Origin: Candidatus Paralachnospira avium
GTDB lineage: Bacteria > Bacillota > Clostridia > Lachnospirales > Lachnospiraceae
Length of the DNA: 41,896 nucleotides
Reading direction: 5' to 3'
Assembly: GCA_904420245.1 (NCBI GenBank)
Contig: CAJFUL010000009.1
Span: forward strand, 1 to 41,896
Below, piece after piece: positions 6,828 to 15,270 of this stretch. Position 1 is the stretch's first letter. Every line of letters begins with the position of its first letter. Made by a program: the position numbers and the translations under genes. The notes under the pieces were generated by a model. The model was given only the letters and a program-made list of their open reading frames with translations, was not told where the DNA came from and did no database searches.

Positions 6828-8411
6828 CTAACTATTTTCCGTGACAATGTCCATATGAATTTTCGATTTTAATTCCTCTTCACTGATGTAGCGGGTGTTT
6901 CCGGCTTTCTTGTCCGACAGCAGCTTGGCCTGGAACTTGATCTCTTTCCGGTAGTTGGCCTTCACATATTCCTCCAGCCTGGAGATCACCTGCTCCCTGG
7001 CTCCCATCAGATAATACGTCTCGTCGGTGAAGCCCAGGGACATCACGCCGTCTCCCACAGGCTCCACGATGGCTTCCGCCAGAGCCGGCCGCATGGAAGC
7101 GCCCAGATCCCGTATGATCTGCTTCCACTGTTCCCTTATCATCCGCAGATCCTCATACTGGGCCTTGGAAATGGCCACCACCTTCTCCTCGGCCTTTTCC
7201 CCGCTCTCCTGCCGGACCGGAGCAGCCGTCCCGGCAGGCGCCGAAGCCGCGTACTGGCCGCTGTCCAGACGCTTCTCCAGCTCTTTCACCCTCTGGACCA
7301 GGGAATCCAGGTTCTCCTCCATCTGAGGCTTTGTCAGCCGGATCACCGCCAGCTCCAAAAGGACCCGCTTTCCCGCCGCATAGCGCATCTGGCTGGAGAG
7401 CTCCGAAAAGACACGGATATAGCGCATCAAGGTCTCGTTGTCAATGAGCTTTGCCTCCTCCCGGAGACGCGCCATATCCTCGGCCGTCATATCCAGCACT
7501 TCTTCGTCTCCTCCGGCAGTTTCCAGCAGCAGGAGATTTCGCATGTACCAGGTGAAATCCAGTACGAACTGGGAAAGCTCCCGGCCCTGGAGCACCAGCT
7601 CCTCCACCATCCGGATGCTGCCGGCCGTATCTCCTGCCGCCACAGTCCGCAGAAGCCGGCTGAAGACCTCATTGTCCACGGCGCCCAATACTTCCAGCAC
7701 CTTCTCATAAGTGAGGGTCTCTCCGTAATAAAAAGCGGCGCACTGGTCGAACAGGCTGATGGCGTCCCTCATGGAGCCGTCGCCTTTTTTCGCGATATAC
7801 CGCAGAGCCTTCTCCTCCGCCTGTATCGCTTCCGCCTGGGCCATCTGGGCCAGGCGGCCCGCGATGGTATCTCCGGAGATCCGGCGGAAATCATACCGCT
7901 GGCACCTGGACAGCACGGTGACGGGGATCTTATGGACCTCCGTGGTGGCCAGAATGAAGATCACATAGGAGGGGGGCTCCTCCAGCGTCTTTAACAGAGC
8001 GTTGAAAGCCCCCGTGGACAGCATATGCACCTCATCGATGATATAAACCCGGTATTTTCCCTCGGCGGGAGAATACTGGACCTCATCCCGGATCTCACGG
8101 ATATTGTCCACGCCGTTGTTGGAGGCCGCATCGATCTCCACCACGTTGACGGAATTTCCCGCCGCTATGGCTCTGCACGTCCTGCATTCTCCGCAGGGAT
8201 TCCCGTCCACCGGATGCTCACAGTTCACAGCCTTGGCCAGGATCTTGGCGATGGTGGTCTTTCCGGTCCCCCTGGTCCCGCAAAACAGATACGCATGGCC
8301 GATGCGTCCTGTCCTTATCTGGTTTTTCAAAGTCGTCACGATATGGTCCTGCCCCTTTACATCCTCAAAATCCGCGGGGCGCCATTTACGGTATAATGCT
8401 GTATATGCCAT
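6828..8411 (-). CDS. dnaX: DNA polymerase III subunit gamma/tau
   Basis: Encodes 527 residues of the clamp-loader ATPase. Starting from MAYTALYRKWRP, the Walker A motif is GTRGTGKTT (45-53), a zinc site uses Cys64, Cys73, Cys76 and Cys79, the Walker B is IIDEVHM (124-130), and the SRC arginine-finger motif follows at about 170. Domain III and a short tau-like tail complete it. The start at 8411 is preferred over an upstream in-frame start at 8501 because AAAGGA lies just upstream and the protein then begins with the family's usual sequence. It follows pfkA by 70 bases that hold a weak hairpin. I saw no convincing programmed frameshift site for a separate gamma form. Confidence 0.97.
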   Translation of the reverse strand: MAYTALYRKWRPADFEDVKGQDHIVTTLKNQIRTGRIGHAYLFCGTRGTGKTTIAKILAKAVNCEHPVDGNPCGECRTCRAIAAGNSVNVVEIDAASNNGVDNIREIRDEVQYSPAEGKYRVYIIDEVHMLSTGAFNALLKTLEEPPSYVIFILATTEVHKIPVTVLSRCQRYDFRRISGDTIAGRLAQMAQAEAIQAEEKALRYIAKKGDGSMRDAISLFDQCAAFYYGETLTYEKVLEVLGAVDNEVFSRLLRTVAAGDTAGSIRMVEELVLQGRELSQFVLDFTWYMRNLLLLETAGGDEEVLDMTAEDMARLREEAKLIDNETLMRYIRVFSELSSQMRYAAGKRVLLELAVIRLTKPQMEENLDSLVQRVKELEKRLDSGQYAASAPAGTAAPVRQESGEKAEEKVVAISKAQYEDLRMIREQWKQIIRDLGASMRPALAEAIVEPVGDGVMSLGFTDETYYLMGAREQVISRLEEYVKANYRKEIKFQAKLLSDKKAGNTRYISEEELKSKIHMDIVTENS

Positions 8412-8433
8412 GCCTGTCCTTTCAAGTAAAAGG

Positions 8434-8454
8434 GGACGGGCCCGAGACCCGTCC
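8434..8454 (-). terminator. Hairpin between pfkA and dnaX
   Basis: A 7-bp stem GGACGGG/CCCGTCC with a 7-base loop is followed on the minus strand by CCTTTTA. The T tract is short, so it may attenuate rather than stop transcription from pfkA into dnaX. Confidence 0.5.
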
Positions 8455-8481
8455 TGCCTTAATGTCTGTGATCCTTTACGC

Positions 8482-9585
8482 TCATTCGGTGGGTTCGTCA
8501 CCGAAGCTTATGCCGAGAAGGCGCGCTTCCTCGATGATGGTGGCCTTGGGATCCACGGTCTTAAGCTTCCCGGCCACCTCTTCCAGAGGAGTCATGGAAA
8601 TTTCCCGGTTCTTGACGGAAACCATATATCCGTACTCCTTCTTGCTGATCATCCTGGCCGCCTCCACGCCGAGACGGGAAGAGAGGACTCTGTCGTACGC
8701 GCAGGGCGCTCCGCCCCTCTGCATATGGCCGGGAACCGTCACCCGCACCTCCAGGCCGCAGGCCTCCTCGATCTGGGCTCCGATCTCATAGGCAATGGAA
8801 GGATAGGAGACCGCGCCGTCCTTGCGGGCCTTTTCTTTCTTTTTCTTCAGCTCTTTCTTGGAGAGCTTGGCATCCTCCTTGGAAATGGCGCCCTCCGCCA
8901 CCGCGATGATGGAGAAATCCTTTCCCGCCTTCTCCCGCTTCTTAAGGGCGGTGACGATGGAATTGATGTCGTAGGGAATCTCCGGGATCAGGATGATATC
9001 CGCGCCGCCGGCCATGCCCGCGTTGAGGGTCAGCCAGCCGGCTCCATGGCCCATGATCTCCACCATAAATACACGGCTGTGGGAAGCCGCCGTGGTATGG
9101 ATGCAGTCGATGGCGTTGGTGGCAATGTCCACCGCGCTCTGGAAGCCGAAGGTCATATCCGTGCCCCAGAGGTCATTGTCGATGGTCTTGGGCAGGCCGA
9201 TGACATTGAGCCCCTCTTCCCGGAGCAGGTTGGCCGTCTTCTGGCTCCCGTTTCCTCCCAGCACCACCAGACATTCCAGCCTCAGCTTCTTATAAGTATG
9301 CTTCATGGCCTCGACCTTGTCCAGGTCGTTCTCGTCATGGACCCGCATAAGCTTAAAAGGCTGTCTGGACGTCCCCAGGATCGTGCCTCCCAGCGTCAGG
9401 ATGCCGGAAAAGTCCTCCGGCTGCATGATCCGGTAATCCATATAGATCAGCCCCTTGTATCCGTCCTTGAAGCCGATGATCTCCACATCGTCATACATCT
9501 GATAAAGGGCCTTGGCCACGCCTCTCATGGTGGCATTCAGGCTCTGGCAGTCGCCTCCGCTGGTCAACATCCCCACTCGCATCAT
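8482..9585 (-). CDS. pfkA: 6-phosphofructokinase
   Basis: Encodes about 367 residues of the PfkA family, which phosphorylates fructose 6-phosphate to the 1,6-bisphosphate in glycolysis. Motifs: GMLTSGGDCQSLNA at the N terminus, LGGNGSQKTA, PKTIDNDLWGTD with the catalytic Asp, and MGHGAGWL. Residues that tell donors apart are mixed: Gly at the position equal to E. coli Gly104 (ATP type) but Lys at the position equal to Gly124 (PPi type), and Asn in place of Asp103. Because PPi enzymes need Asp104 plus Lys124, ATP is the likelier donor (inference). A Lys-rich insert lies near residues 235-255. The ATG at 9585 is chosen because GGGAGG lies 7 bases upstream. Confidence 0.93.
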   Translation of the reverse strand: MMRVGMLTSGGDCQSLNATMRGVAKALYQMYDDVEIIGFKDGYKGLIYMDYRIMQPEDFSGILTLGGTILGTSRQPFKLMRVHDENDLDKVEAMKHTYKKLRLECLVVLGGNGSQKTANLLREEGLNVIGLPKTIDNDLWGTDMTFGFQSAVDIATNAIDCIHTTAASHSRVFMVEIMGHGAGWLTLNAGMAGGADIILIPEIPYDINSIVTALKKREKAGKDFSIIAVAEGAISKEDAKLSKKELKKKKEKARKDGAVSYPSIAYEIGAQIEEACGLEVRVTVPGHMQRGGAPCAYDRVLSSRLGVEAARMISKKEYGYMVSVKNREISMTPLEEVAGKLKTVDPKATIIEEARLLGISFGDEPTE

Positions 9586-9629
9586 AATAACGCCTCCCTC
9601 TCTCAAATTTTCCGGTAAAAACTAGTTTT

Positions 9630-9658
9630 ATTATATAATAAACCGGGACTCGGGGCAA
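9630..9658 (-). promoter_or_regulatory. pfkA promoter
   Basis: Minus strand TTGCCC (9653-9658), 17-base spacer, TATAAT (9630-9635). It probably also feeds dnaX-ybaB-recR, as no separate promoter is clear before dnaX. Confidence 0.75.
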
Positions 9659-9701
9659 GCACAGAATTTCCCGCTTCCCGCTGTCCGCCCCTCCCGTTTC
9701 A

Positions 9702-9710
9702 TGCTATAAT
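9702..9710 (+). promoter_or_regulatory. Extended -10 promoter of adenine deaminase
   Basis: TGCTATAAT is an ideal extended -10 element about 50 bases before the start codon. The matching -35 position (TGTCCG) is poor, which extended -10 promoters tolerate. I see no purine riboswitch in the short leader. Confidence 0.65.
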
Positions 9711-9759
9711 ATAAAAAGAGTATATCCTGTTGTACGTCCATTTATAAAGGAGGTCTTTT

Positions 9760-11550
9760 ATGATCAACACCTTTTGCCGAAAGCCCCTGTGGGAGACCAG
9801 CCGGACTCTGGCCGCCGTGGCCCAGGGAAAGATCCCTGCGGATCTGGTGATCACCCATGCCCGTCTGGTAAATGTCTGCACCCATGAGATCCAGGAAGAC
9901 GTCTCTGTAGCCGTGGCCTGCGGCCGCATTGCCCTGGTGGGAGACGCCTCCCGCTGCATCGGTCCCGGCACTCAGGTCACAGACGCCAAGGGGCGGTATC
10001 TGGCTCCCGGCTTCCTGGACGGCCATATCCATGTGGAATCTTCCATGATGGGCGTCGGCGAATATGCCCGTGCCGTGATCCCCCACGGCACAGTGGGGAT
10101 CTATATGGACCCCCACGAGATCTGCAATGTCCTGGGGTTAGACGGAGTCCGGTGCATGCTGGAGGACGCTTCCCGGACTCCTTTGAAAGCCATGCTCACC
10201 ACCCCTTCCTGCGTTCCCGCCGTTCCCGGTTTTGAGGATACAGGAGCCTGCGTCGGTCCGGAGGAGATCGCCGGGACCATGGACTGGCCGGAATGTGTCG
10301 GGATCGGGGAAATGATGAACTTTCCCGGTGTCCTGCAGGGCGATCCCAAGGTCCACGAGATCACGGGGGCCGCGCTGAAGGCCGGAAAGATCGTCACCGG
10401 CCACTATTCTCTGCCGGAAACCGGGCCGGGCCTCAACGCCTACATCGCCTCCGGCGTCCGCTGCTGCCATGAATCCACCAGGGCCCAGGATGCCCTTGCC
10501 AAAATGCGGCTGGGCATGTACGCCATGCTCCGGGAGGGCTCTGCCTGGCACGATCTGAAGGAAGTGGCAAAGAGCGTTACGGAACACGAGATCGACACCC
10601 GCTTCGCCGTCCTGGTCTCCGACGACGCCCATCCCCATACTCTGGTGGAGCAGGGGCATCTGGATCACATCCTCCGCCGCGCCCTGGAGGAGGGCATCGA
10701 TCCTGTCACAGCCATCCAGATGGTGACCATCAACTGCGCCCAGTGCTTCCAGATGGATCATGAGCTGGGGAGCATAACGCCCGGAAAATGCGCGGATATG
10801 GTCCTGCTGGAGAGCCTGGAGACCATAAAGATAAAAAAGGTCTGGATCGACGGGAACCTGACCGCGGAAAACGGCTCCATGACCATGGAATTTCCTTCCT
10901 ATACTTATCCGGAGTGGGCCACCAGGTCCATCCATGTGGGGGAGGAAGTCACGGCGGACACTTTCCGGCTCCCGGCCTCTTCCGGTTCCGTCACCGTTCG
11001 GGCCATCGAAGTGATCCCCGGAAGGGTGGGTTCTCTGGAGCGCCATATCACCCTGGCCTCCCAAAACGGTCTCCTGGAGTCGGATCCCTCTCAGGACGTG
11101 CTGAAGACGGCCGTCTTTGAGCGGCACCGCGGCACCGGCAAAAAGGGCTTTGGGTTCGTGAAGGGATTCGGGATCACCTGCGGCGCCATGGCCTCCACGG
11201 TGGCCCACGACGCCCACAATCTCCTGGTCATCGGCACCAATGACGAGGATATGGCCCTGGCCGCCAATACTCTGATCCAGTGCGGCGGCGGCATGACGGC
11301 CGTGCAGAAAGGCACGGTGCTGGGAACAGTTCCCCTCCCCATCGCGGGCCTTATGAACGACAAGCCCGCCGCGGAAATGAGCCGCATGGTGGAGGCGCTG
11401 GAAAAGGCCTGGAAGCAGATCGGCTGCACCATGCCGTCGCCCTTTATGACCATGGCTCTGATCTCCCTGGCCTGCCTGCCCAAGCTGCGGCTGACGGACC
11501 GGGGGCTGGTGGACTGCGAATCCTTCTGTTTCGTTCCGCTGGAGGTCTGA
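9760..11550 (+). CDS. ade: Adenine deaminase
   Basis: Encodes 596 residues of the bacterial adenine deaminase family in the amidohydrolase superfamily, converting adenine to hypoxanthine and ammonia in purine salvage. The metal-binding HIH of GFLDGHIHVESS (His89, His91) lies at the expected place; downstream MDPHEICNVLG, GHYSLPE, the SDDAHPHTL Asp motif, and the C-terminal GFGITCGAMASTVAHDAHN region match the family. Length is normal. AAAGGAGG lies 6 bases before the ATG. It stands alone on the plus strand between pfkA and the SRP RNA, interrupting what is usually a tadA-SRP-dnaX neighbourhood. Confidence 0.96.
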   Translation: MINTFCRKPLWETSRTLAAVAQGKIPADLVITHARLVNVCTHEIQEDVSVAVACGRIALVGDASRCIGPGTQVTDAKGRYLAPGFLDGHIHVESSMMGVGEYARAVIPHGTVGIYMDPHEICNVLGLDGVRCMLEDASRTPLKAMLTTPSCVPAVPGFEDTGACVGPEEIAGTMDWPECVGIGEMMNFPGVLQGDPKVHEITGAALKAGKIVTGHYSLPETGPGLNAYIASGVRCCHESTRAQDALAKMRLGMYAMLREGSAWHDLKEVAKSVTEHEIDTRFAVLVSDDAHPHTLVEQGHLDHILRRALEEGIDPVTAIQMVTINCAQCFQMDHELGSITPGKCADMVLLESLETIKIKKVWIDGNLTAENGSMTMEFPSYTYPEWATRSIHVGEEVTADTFRLPASSGSVTVRAIEVIPGRVGSLERHITLASQNGLLESDPSQDVLKTAVFERHRGTGKKGFGFVKGFGITCGAMASTVAHDAHNLLVIGTNDEDMALAANTLIQCGGGMTAVQKGTVLGTVPLPIAGLMNDKPAAEMSRMVEALEKAWKQIGCTMPSPFMTMALISLACLPKLRLTDRGLVDCESFCFVPLEV

Positions 11551-11782
11551 GCCTTCTTTCCGGCGGACCCGGTTCCATCCAGGCCATGAAAAAGGATCCC
11601 CTCTTTTCGGTCCGGCTCTGCCTGCCGGTTGAAAAATTTCCGGAGCAGGAATATCTCCCCCGCGCTCTCCGGATGCCGGCTGTATCCACACGGAAGCTCC
11701 GCGGGAAACTGCGTTTCCCACGGAAAGGCCGGAAAGCCCCCTGCCGCCGCGCGGTCCCCGCGGAGCTTTTGACAAAACAAAA
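11551..11782. other. Intergenic stretch after ade
   Basis: No credible gene, repeat or regulatory site was seen in these roughly 230 bases. They separate ade from the SRP RNA terminator region. Open frames crossing it on either strand lack ribosome binding sites and family features. Confidence 0.6.
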
Positions 11783-11830
11783 AGCCGGGACAGGACTCTC
11801 ATCTCCTGGATGAGACTGCCTGTTCCGGCT
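11783..11830 (-). terminator. Terminator of the SRP RNA (may also stop ade)
   Basis: AGCCGGAACAGG pairs with CCTGTCCCGGCT with one mismatch, enclosing a CTCATC/GATGAG hairpin. On the minus strand the stem runs into TTTTTGTTTT. On the plus strand it is followed by GTCTGGTTTTATTTT, so it may also stop transcription from ade. Confidence 0.82.
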
Positions 11831-11848
11831 GTCTGGTTTTATTTTAAT

Positions 11849-12111
11849 CCGCACGCCCTGCGTCGAAAGACTCACCGCAAACGTTACCTCTACAGCCTGC
11901 TCGGCCCAGGCTGCCTCGCGGCACACAGACGGTCCTGCTTAGTGCTGCTCCATTCCTGGCCTGACACGGTTCACAGGGGCCTGTTGCGCAAGACCCAGGC
12001 TTCAACGCCGCTTATAAAGGGCAGCTTCACAGCTTGTGATCCTCGGCAGGGCATCACCCCTGCTATAGCGGATTGCAGGTACAGGACACCGCTAACTCCC
12101 CGGCTGTGCGG
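11849..12111 (-). ncRNA. ffs: Signal recognition particle RNA, large bacterial (Firmicutes) type
   Basis: The RNA component of the signal recognition particle, which with Ffh targets membrane and secreted proteins. The minus strand carries the domain IV core GTGTCAGGCCAGGAATGGAGCA (seen at about 11940-11970) with the GCAGCACTAAGC tail, and the Alu-domain segment near the 5' end (GGTGTCCTGTACCTGCAATC and CGCTATAGC). The ends pair, CCGCAC (12106-12111) with GTGCGG (11849-11854), giving 263 nt, right for the large Firmicutes form with an Alu domain. It lies directly downstream of tadA, as in other Firmicutes. Confidence 0.95.
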
Positions 12112-12139
12112 AAGCTTTATGACAAAACCACGCTTAAAC

Positions 12140-12168
12140 AGTATACCCTCTGCCGTTCCATTTGTCAA
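12140..12168 (-). promoter_or_regulatory. SRP RNA promoter, overlapping the tadA stop
   Basis: Minus strand TTGACA (12163-12168), 17-base spacer, TATACT (12140-12145). The TGA inside the -35 hexamer is the stop codon of tadA (12165-12167), so gene end and promoter share bases. Start near 12133 implies about 20 nt of trimmed 5' leader. Confidence 0.88.
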
Positions 12169-12665
12169 ATCTTTTCACCGGCTTCTTTTGCCTGCCTCTT
12201 TTCCTCTTTGACCCGAATCCTCAGCTCCTTAAAAAAATCCTTTAAGATCTGGGAACACTCCTCCTCCAATACGCCTCTCGTCACCTTCACCTGATGATTG
12301 AATTCCGGCATTTCCAACAAGTTTAAGATGGAGCCTGCGCAGCCTGCCTTGGGATTCATGCAGCCAATGACCACTTCCGTGATCCTGGCCTGCACCAAAG
12401 CGCCCGCGCACATCTGGCAGGGCTCCAGGGTCACATACATGGTGCAGCCCTCCAGCCTCCAGTCCCCCAGCTTTTTGCTGGCTTTCTTGATGGCCTGGAG
12501 TTCCGCATGGGCCAGGGTATTTTTGTCGGCGGTCCTCCTGTTGTATCCCCTGGCGATGATCTTTCCCTCATGGACGATGACGCATCCGATGGGCACCTCT
12601 CCGATGGAAGCCGCCTTCCTGGCCTGTCTGACGGCCTCCTTCATAAAACGCTCCTGCTCTGTCAT
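12165..12665 (-). CDS. tadA: tRNA-specific adenosine deaminase
   Basis: Encodes 166 residues of TadA, which deaminates adenosine 34 of tRNA-Arg(ACG) to inosine. Zinc and catalytic residues are visible: HAE (His53, Glu55) and PCQMC (Cys83, Cys86). The C terminus is extended with a Lys/Glu-rich helix. AGGAGG lies about 9 bases before the ATG; it starts 18 bases after the C39-like gene and its stop lies within the SRP RNA promoter. This gene must not be confused with the pilus ATPase TadA at 31743-32864. Confidence 0.96.
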   Translation of the reverse strand: MTEQERFMKEAVRQARKAASIGEVPIGCVIVHEGKIIARGYNRRTADKNTLAHAELQAIKKASKKLGDWRLEGCTMYVTLEPCQMCAGALVQARITEVVIGCMNPKAGCAGSILNLLEMPEFNHQVKVTRGVLEEECSQILKDFFKELRIRVKEEKRQAKEAGEKI

Positions 12666-12683
12666 ATATTCCTGCCTCCTGTG

Positions 12684-13955
12684 TCAGTCCTCCCAAAAGA
12701 TCCCATATCCGCGGCCCGACTGATTGTCCAGGACCGTCTCCATATCGTCATATGTGACGTCCGTATTGATCCCGGGATTGTTTACGATGACCTTTCCATC
12801 CTCTGTAAGGCCCGCCAGGACCACATAGTGATACACCGTGGCATACCGGCCTCCGCCGTCTCCCGGCTTCATGGACATGACGATCTTGGCCCCGCTCTCC
12901 AGGGCTTCCCGGATCCGCCCGGCGGAAAGAGAATCCGTGCCCGTCTCCGCGGACAGACCGTAATCTTCCGCCGCCGCCAGGCACATCTTTCCTCCGTAGG
13001 ATCCCTGCTCACGGCTCCTGTATGCATCCTGGTCATACCTGGCCGCCACCTGCGAAGGCGTGATCCTCTCTCCCTTAAAGTAAGACAGGACCATGGCTAT
13101 GGCCGTGGGACAGCAGGCGTCGCTGGCAAGAGTCCCGTTCCCAAAGGGCTCGGCTCCCCACTCCGAAGCCCCCTGTTTGTAAAAGGGCACCGGAGACGCC
13201 AGAAGGCTCTCCTCCTGCCGCCGCCGCAGCGTCTCCGCAAATGTCTCCTCATCCATGGCCAGCAGCTCTTCACATTCGGCCCGGTTCTCCTCTGTCCAGC
13301 CTTCCCATTCCACGGGGATCGTAAAGGCATAGGAATCCGTCCCATACAGCTCCTGGCTGGAGCGTTTTCCCAAAACGGCGGTGTCCCGGTACTTTCCGTC
13401 CAAAAGGGCTTCAAGGCCCGCGGTCCCCGCCCCCAGGGCGTTTCCGGCTCCCAGGCAGGAGACGGTCCCGGAAGCCATGGACAGCAGCGTCTCCACCGCC
13501 GCCTCCTGACCGCCGCTTTCCGCGATGCTGTACGTCCACGTCTCATTCCACAGATTTTCCGCGTACCATTGGCAGACGATCCTGTTATAAAAAGTATAAT
13601 CCCTGCATACGGCAGTCATGGCCAGGATCTGCCTGGATATATCCTGAAAATCGCTTCCCGCCGCCGCGCACGCGATCCCCTCCGGGATCCCGGCGGCAAC
13701 CAGTACCTCCGGACCGCCCTCCAGGAGCTGCGTCTTTTTATCCTCGATAAATCCACAGAAGGCTTCCAGATCCTTGGTGTCCTGTACTCCCAGAAGCGCC
13801 TCCGAATCCGGCCCCACTTCCTGCACTCCCACCAGGACTTCGTGATAAGGCGACAGGGTGACGGTGCCGTCCTCATCCTCCGCCCTGCCGGAGATGGAAG
13901 CGCCGGCGAGCGCAAAGGCCACGGTCAGACAGACTATCCTTTTCCATCGTTTCAT
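12684..13955 (-). CDS. Secreted C39-like cysteine peptidase domain protein
   Basis: Encodes 423 residues. An N-terminal signal peptide (basic MKRWKR, hydrophobic core 7-20, likely cut near Ala25) sends it out. Residues 30-250 are unrecognised and Ala/Glu-rich. Residues 255-420 resemble a peptidase C39-like domain: ASDACCPTAIAMVLSYF with the candidate nucleophile Cys281, YHYVVLAG with His376, and VNNPG with Asn393 where Asp or Asn is expected. The usual CGPT motif is CCPT here. Without an ABC transporter next door, bacteriocin leader cleavage is unlikely; a cell-wall or secreted role is a guess. It follows the coiled-coil gene across a hairpin and leads into tadA after 18 bases. Confidence 0.8.
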   Translation of the reverse strand: MKRWKRIVCLTVAFALAGASISGRAEDEDGTVTLSPYHEVLVGVQEVGPDSEALLGVQDTKDLEAFCGFIEDKKTQLLEGGPEVLVAAGIPEGIACAAAGSDFQDISRQILAMTAVCRDYTFYNRIVCQWYAENLWNETWTYSIAESGGQEAAVETLLSMASGTVSCLGAGNALGAGTAGLEALLDGKYRDTAVLGKRSSQELYGTDSYAFTIPVEWEGWTEENRAECEELLAMDEETFAETLRRRQEESLLASPVPFYKQGASEWGAEPFGNGTLASDACCPTAIAMVLSYFKGERITPSQVAARYDQDAYRSREQGSYGGKMCLAAAEDYGLSAETGTDSLSAGRIREALESGAKIVMSMKPGDGGGRYATVYHYVVLAGLTEDGKVIVNNPGINTDVTYDDMETVLDNQSGRGYGIFWED

Positions 13956-13975
13956 GTGATTTCCCCGTATATAGA

Positions 13976-13999
13976 AAGAAGCTGCGAAAGCAGCTTCTT
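13976..13999 (-). terminator. Hairpin after the coiled-coil gene
   Basis: A perfect 10-bp stem AAGAAGCTGC/GCAGCTTCTT with a 4-base loop overlaps the stop codon of the coiled-coil gene and is followed by TCTATATA rather than a pure T run. It lies only 20 bases before the C39-like gene, so partial readthrough probably feeds that gene. Confidence 0.65.
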
Positions 14000-15086
14000 A
14001 TTTGACATTTTTATAGATCTGCTGCGCTTCAGTAAGGCTGGTGGCCAAGCCCTGGTTTAAAATGTCGATCAGCTTGTCCAGCTTTTCCTGCTGCATAAAT
14101 TCCTGGCCGATATAAGGGCCGTACTCATCGGTAAAGGCTATGGTCTTTCTCTGCACGCTGTCGCTGAGCTCCCGGCAGGATGCCGATACCTGGCCAAGCT
14201 GCCTCGTCATATTCTCCAGCTTTTCCCGGTTATTTTCGTAGATCTCCCGCTGCAGCTCCTTCTTTGTCTGATTCTCAAAGATGCGCAGCGCTTCCTGCTT
14301 GCGTTCCGCGATGTCTCCCAGCTCACCCTCCACCGAAGCGATCTCCCGGTCGTAACTGTCCAGATTGTAGATGGATTCGTTCTTGTCCTTTTCGATGGCT
14401 TTGATGATGACCCGGATCTTCCGCTTATTGGCGTCGACCATATCCCGGTTCTTCCTGGCGTCCTTCATGATCTCCAGATGGTTCACCTTCGTCCTGTTGT
14501 TCAGCGCGATATAGGCGCCGCACAGCAGGACAATATCCGCCACATAGATCAGGATCAGCATCCAGAGCTGGCGCTCGGGGATCAGCCAGTATATCCCGCA
14601 GGGGATCACCAGAAAACCGATCAAAAACGTCAAGAGCAGGATCATGACCTCTTTGAACCCCTTCGTAAAATACAGGGCGTAATAAAATTTTGTATTGCAT
14701 ATGGAGGGGATCCCGTTCTGATGGAAGACCGTGGAATTATGGAGCTTTAACTGGCGGTTTTCTTCCCGGAGCTGGGCCGTCTCATTTCCGATCCTGGCCT
14801 TAATGCCCTGATCCTTCGCCCGCTCTCTCCGTCCTCTGGCCTTTTTCAGCTTGTCCTGAGTCTTGCTGATCTCCCGGTCATAGCTCAAAGTGATCTCTTC
14901 CTTGCGCTTATGGATGGTAGACTCGATCGCATCCTCCACAGACTTTTTCTCTGCCGCCAACGCCCTGGTCAGCCTCTTTTCCTCTGCCTGAAGGCGGCTG
15001 CTCTTCGCCCGCTCTGCCTCCAGCTCTGCCAACGCGGCCTTGGCCTCCTGCAGGAAGCCCACATTATCCCGTATCTCCCGTGCCAT
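13998..15086 (-). CDS. Coiled-coil protein with two central membrane helices
   Basis: Encodes about 362 residues of no family I recognise. Long Lys/Glu-rich coiled coils occupy residues 1-120 and 195-325; two hydrophobic segments lie in the centre (about 146-168 and 174-195: MILLLTFLIGFLVIPCGIYW and LWMLILIYVADIVLLCGAYI). The short C-terminal tail has a FTDEYGPYIGQEFM stretch that may be a small folded element. The layout suggests a membrane-anchored structural or tethering protein. The start at 15086 is preferred over 15092 because AGGAGG then lies 6 bases upstream. Promoter at 15122-15150; hairpin at the stop codon. Confidence 0.75.
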   Translation of the reverse strand: MAREIRDNVGFLQEAKAALAELEAERAKSSRLQAEEKRLTRALAAEKKSVEDAIESTIHKRKEEITLSYDREISKTQDKLKKARGRRERAKDQGIKARIGNETAQLREENRQLKLHNSTVFHQNGIPSICNTKFYYALYFTKGFKEVMILLLTFLIGFLVIPCGIYWLIPERQLWMLILIYVADIVLLCGAYIALNNRTKVNHLEIMKDARKNRDMVDANKRKIRVIIKAIEKDKNESIYNLDSYDREIASVEGELGDIAERKQEALRIFENQTKKELQREIYENNREKLENMTRQLGQVSASCRELSDSVQRKTIAFTDEYGPYIGQEFMQQEKLDKLIDILNQGLATSLTEAQQIYKNVK

Positions 15087-15121
15087 GGTCATCCTCCTGT
15101 ATAGAACCTGCTTCTTGTACT

Positions 15122-15150
15122 AGTTTACACCACTTTAGGAAAGCAGGCAA
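15122..15150 (-). promoter_or_regulatory. Promoter of the coiled-coil gene
   Basis: Minus strand TTGCCT (15145-15150), 17-base spacer ending in TG, TAAACT (15122-15127). Confidence 0.7.
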
Positions 15151-15270
15151 GACCTTTTAGGCGAATGGGATTTCCTCTATTTTCTTCTCCGCCTCTCTTC
15201 CCAATATCCGCCCCGCATGATAGAATAATATATCATGTCAGGAAGCAAGAGCAGCGAGGGGGAATACGAA

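Noticed and set aside
7775-7795. A run of A in dnaX as a programmed frameshift site
   Set aside because: AAAAAAG is in the wrong reading frame for the standard slippery heptamer and lies far upstream of where gamma would end.
9607-9759. Purine riboswitch before adenine deaminase
   Set aside because: The leader after the extended -10 is too short, about 43 bases, and lacks the aptamer's conserved loops.
10138-11802. 554-codon open frame on the minus strand opposite adenine deaminase
   Set aside because: Low-complexity translation typical of GC-rich antisense frames; ade on the other strand has all family motifs.
13976-15086. Coiled-coil gene as a chromosome segregation (SMC-like) or mechanosensitive channel protein
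   Set aside because: No ATPase motifs and only two membrane helices in the centre; the family remains unknown.
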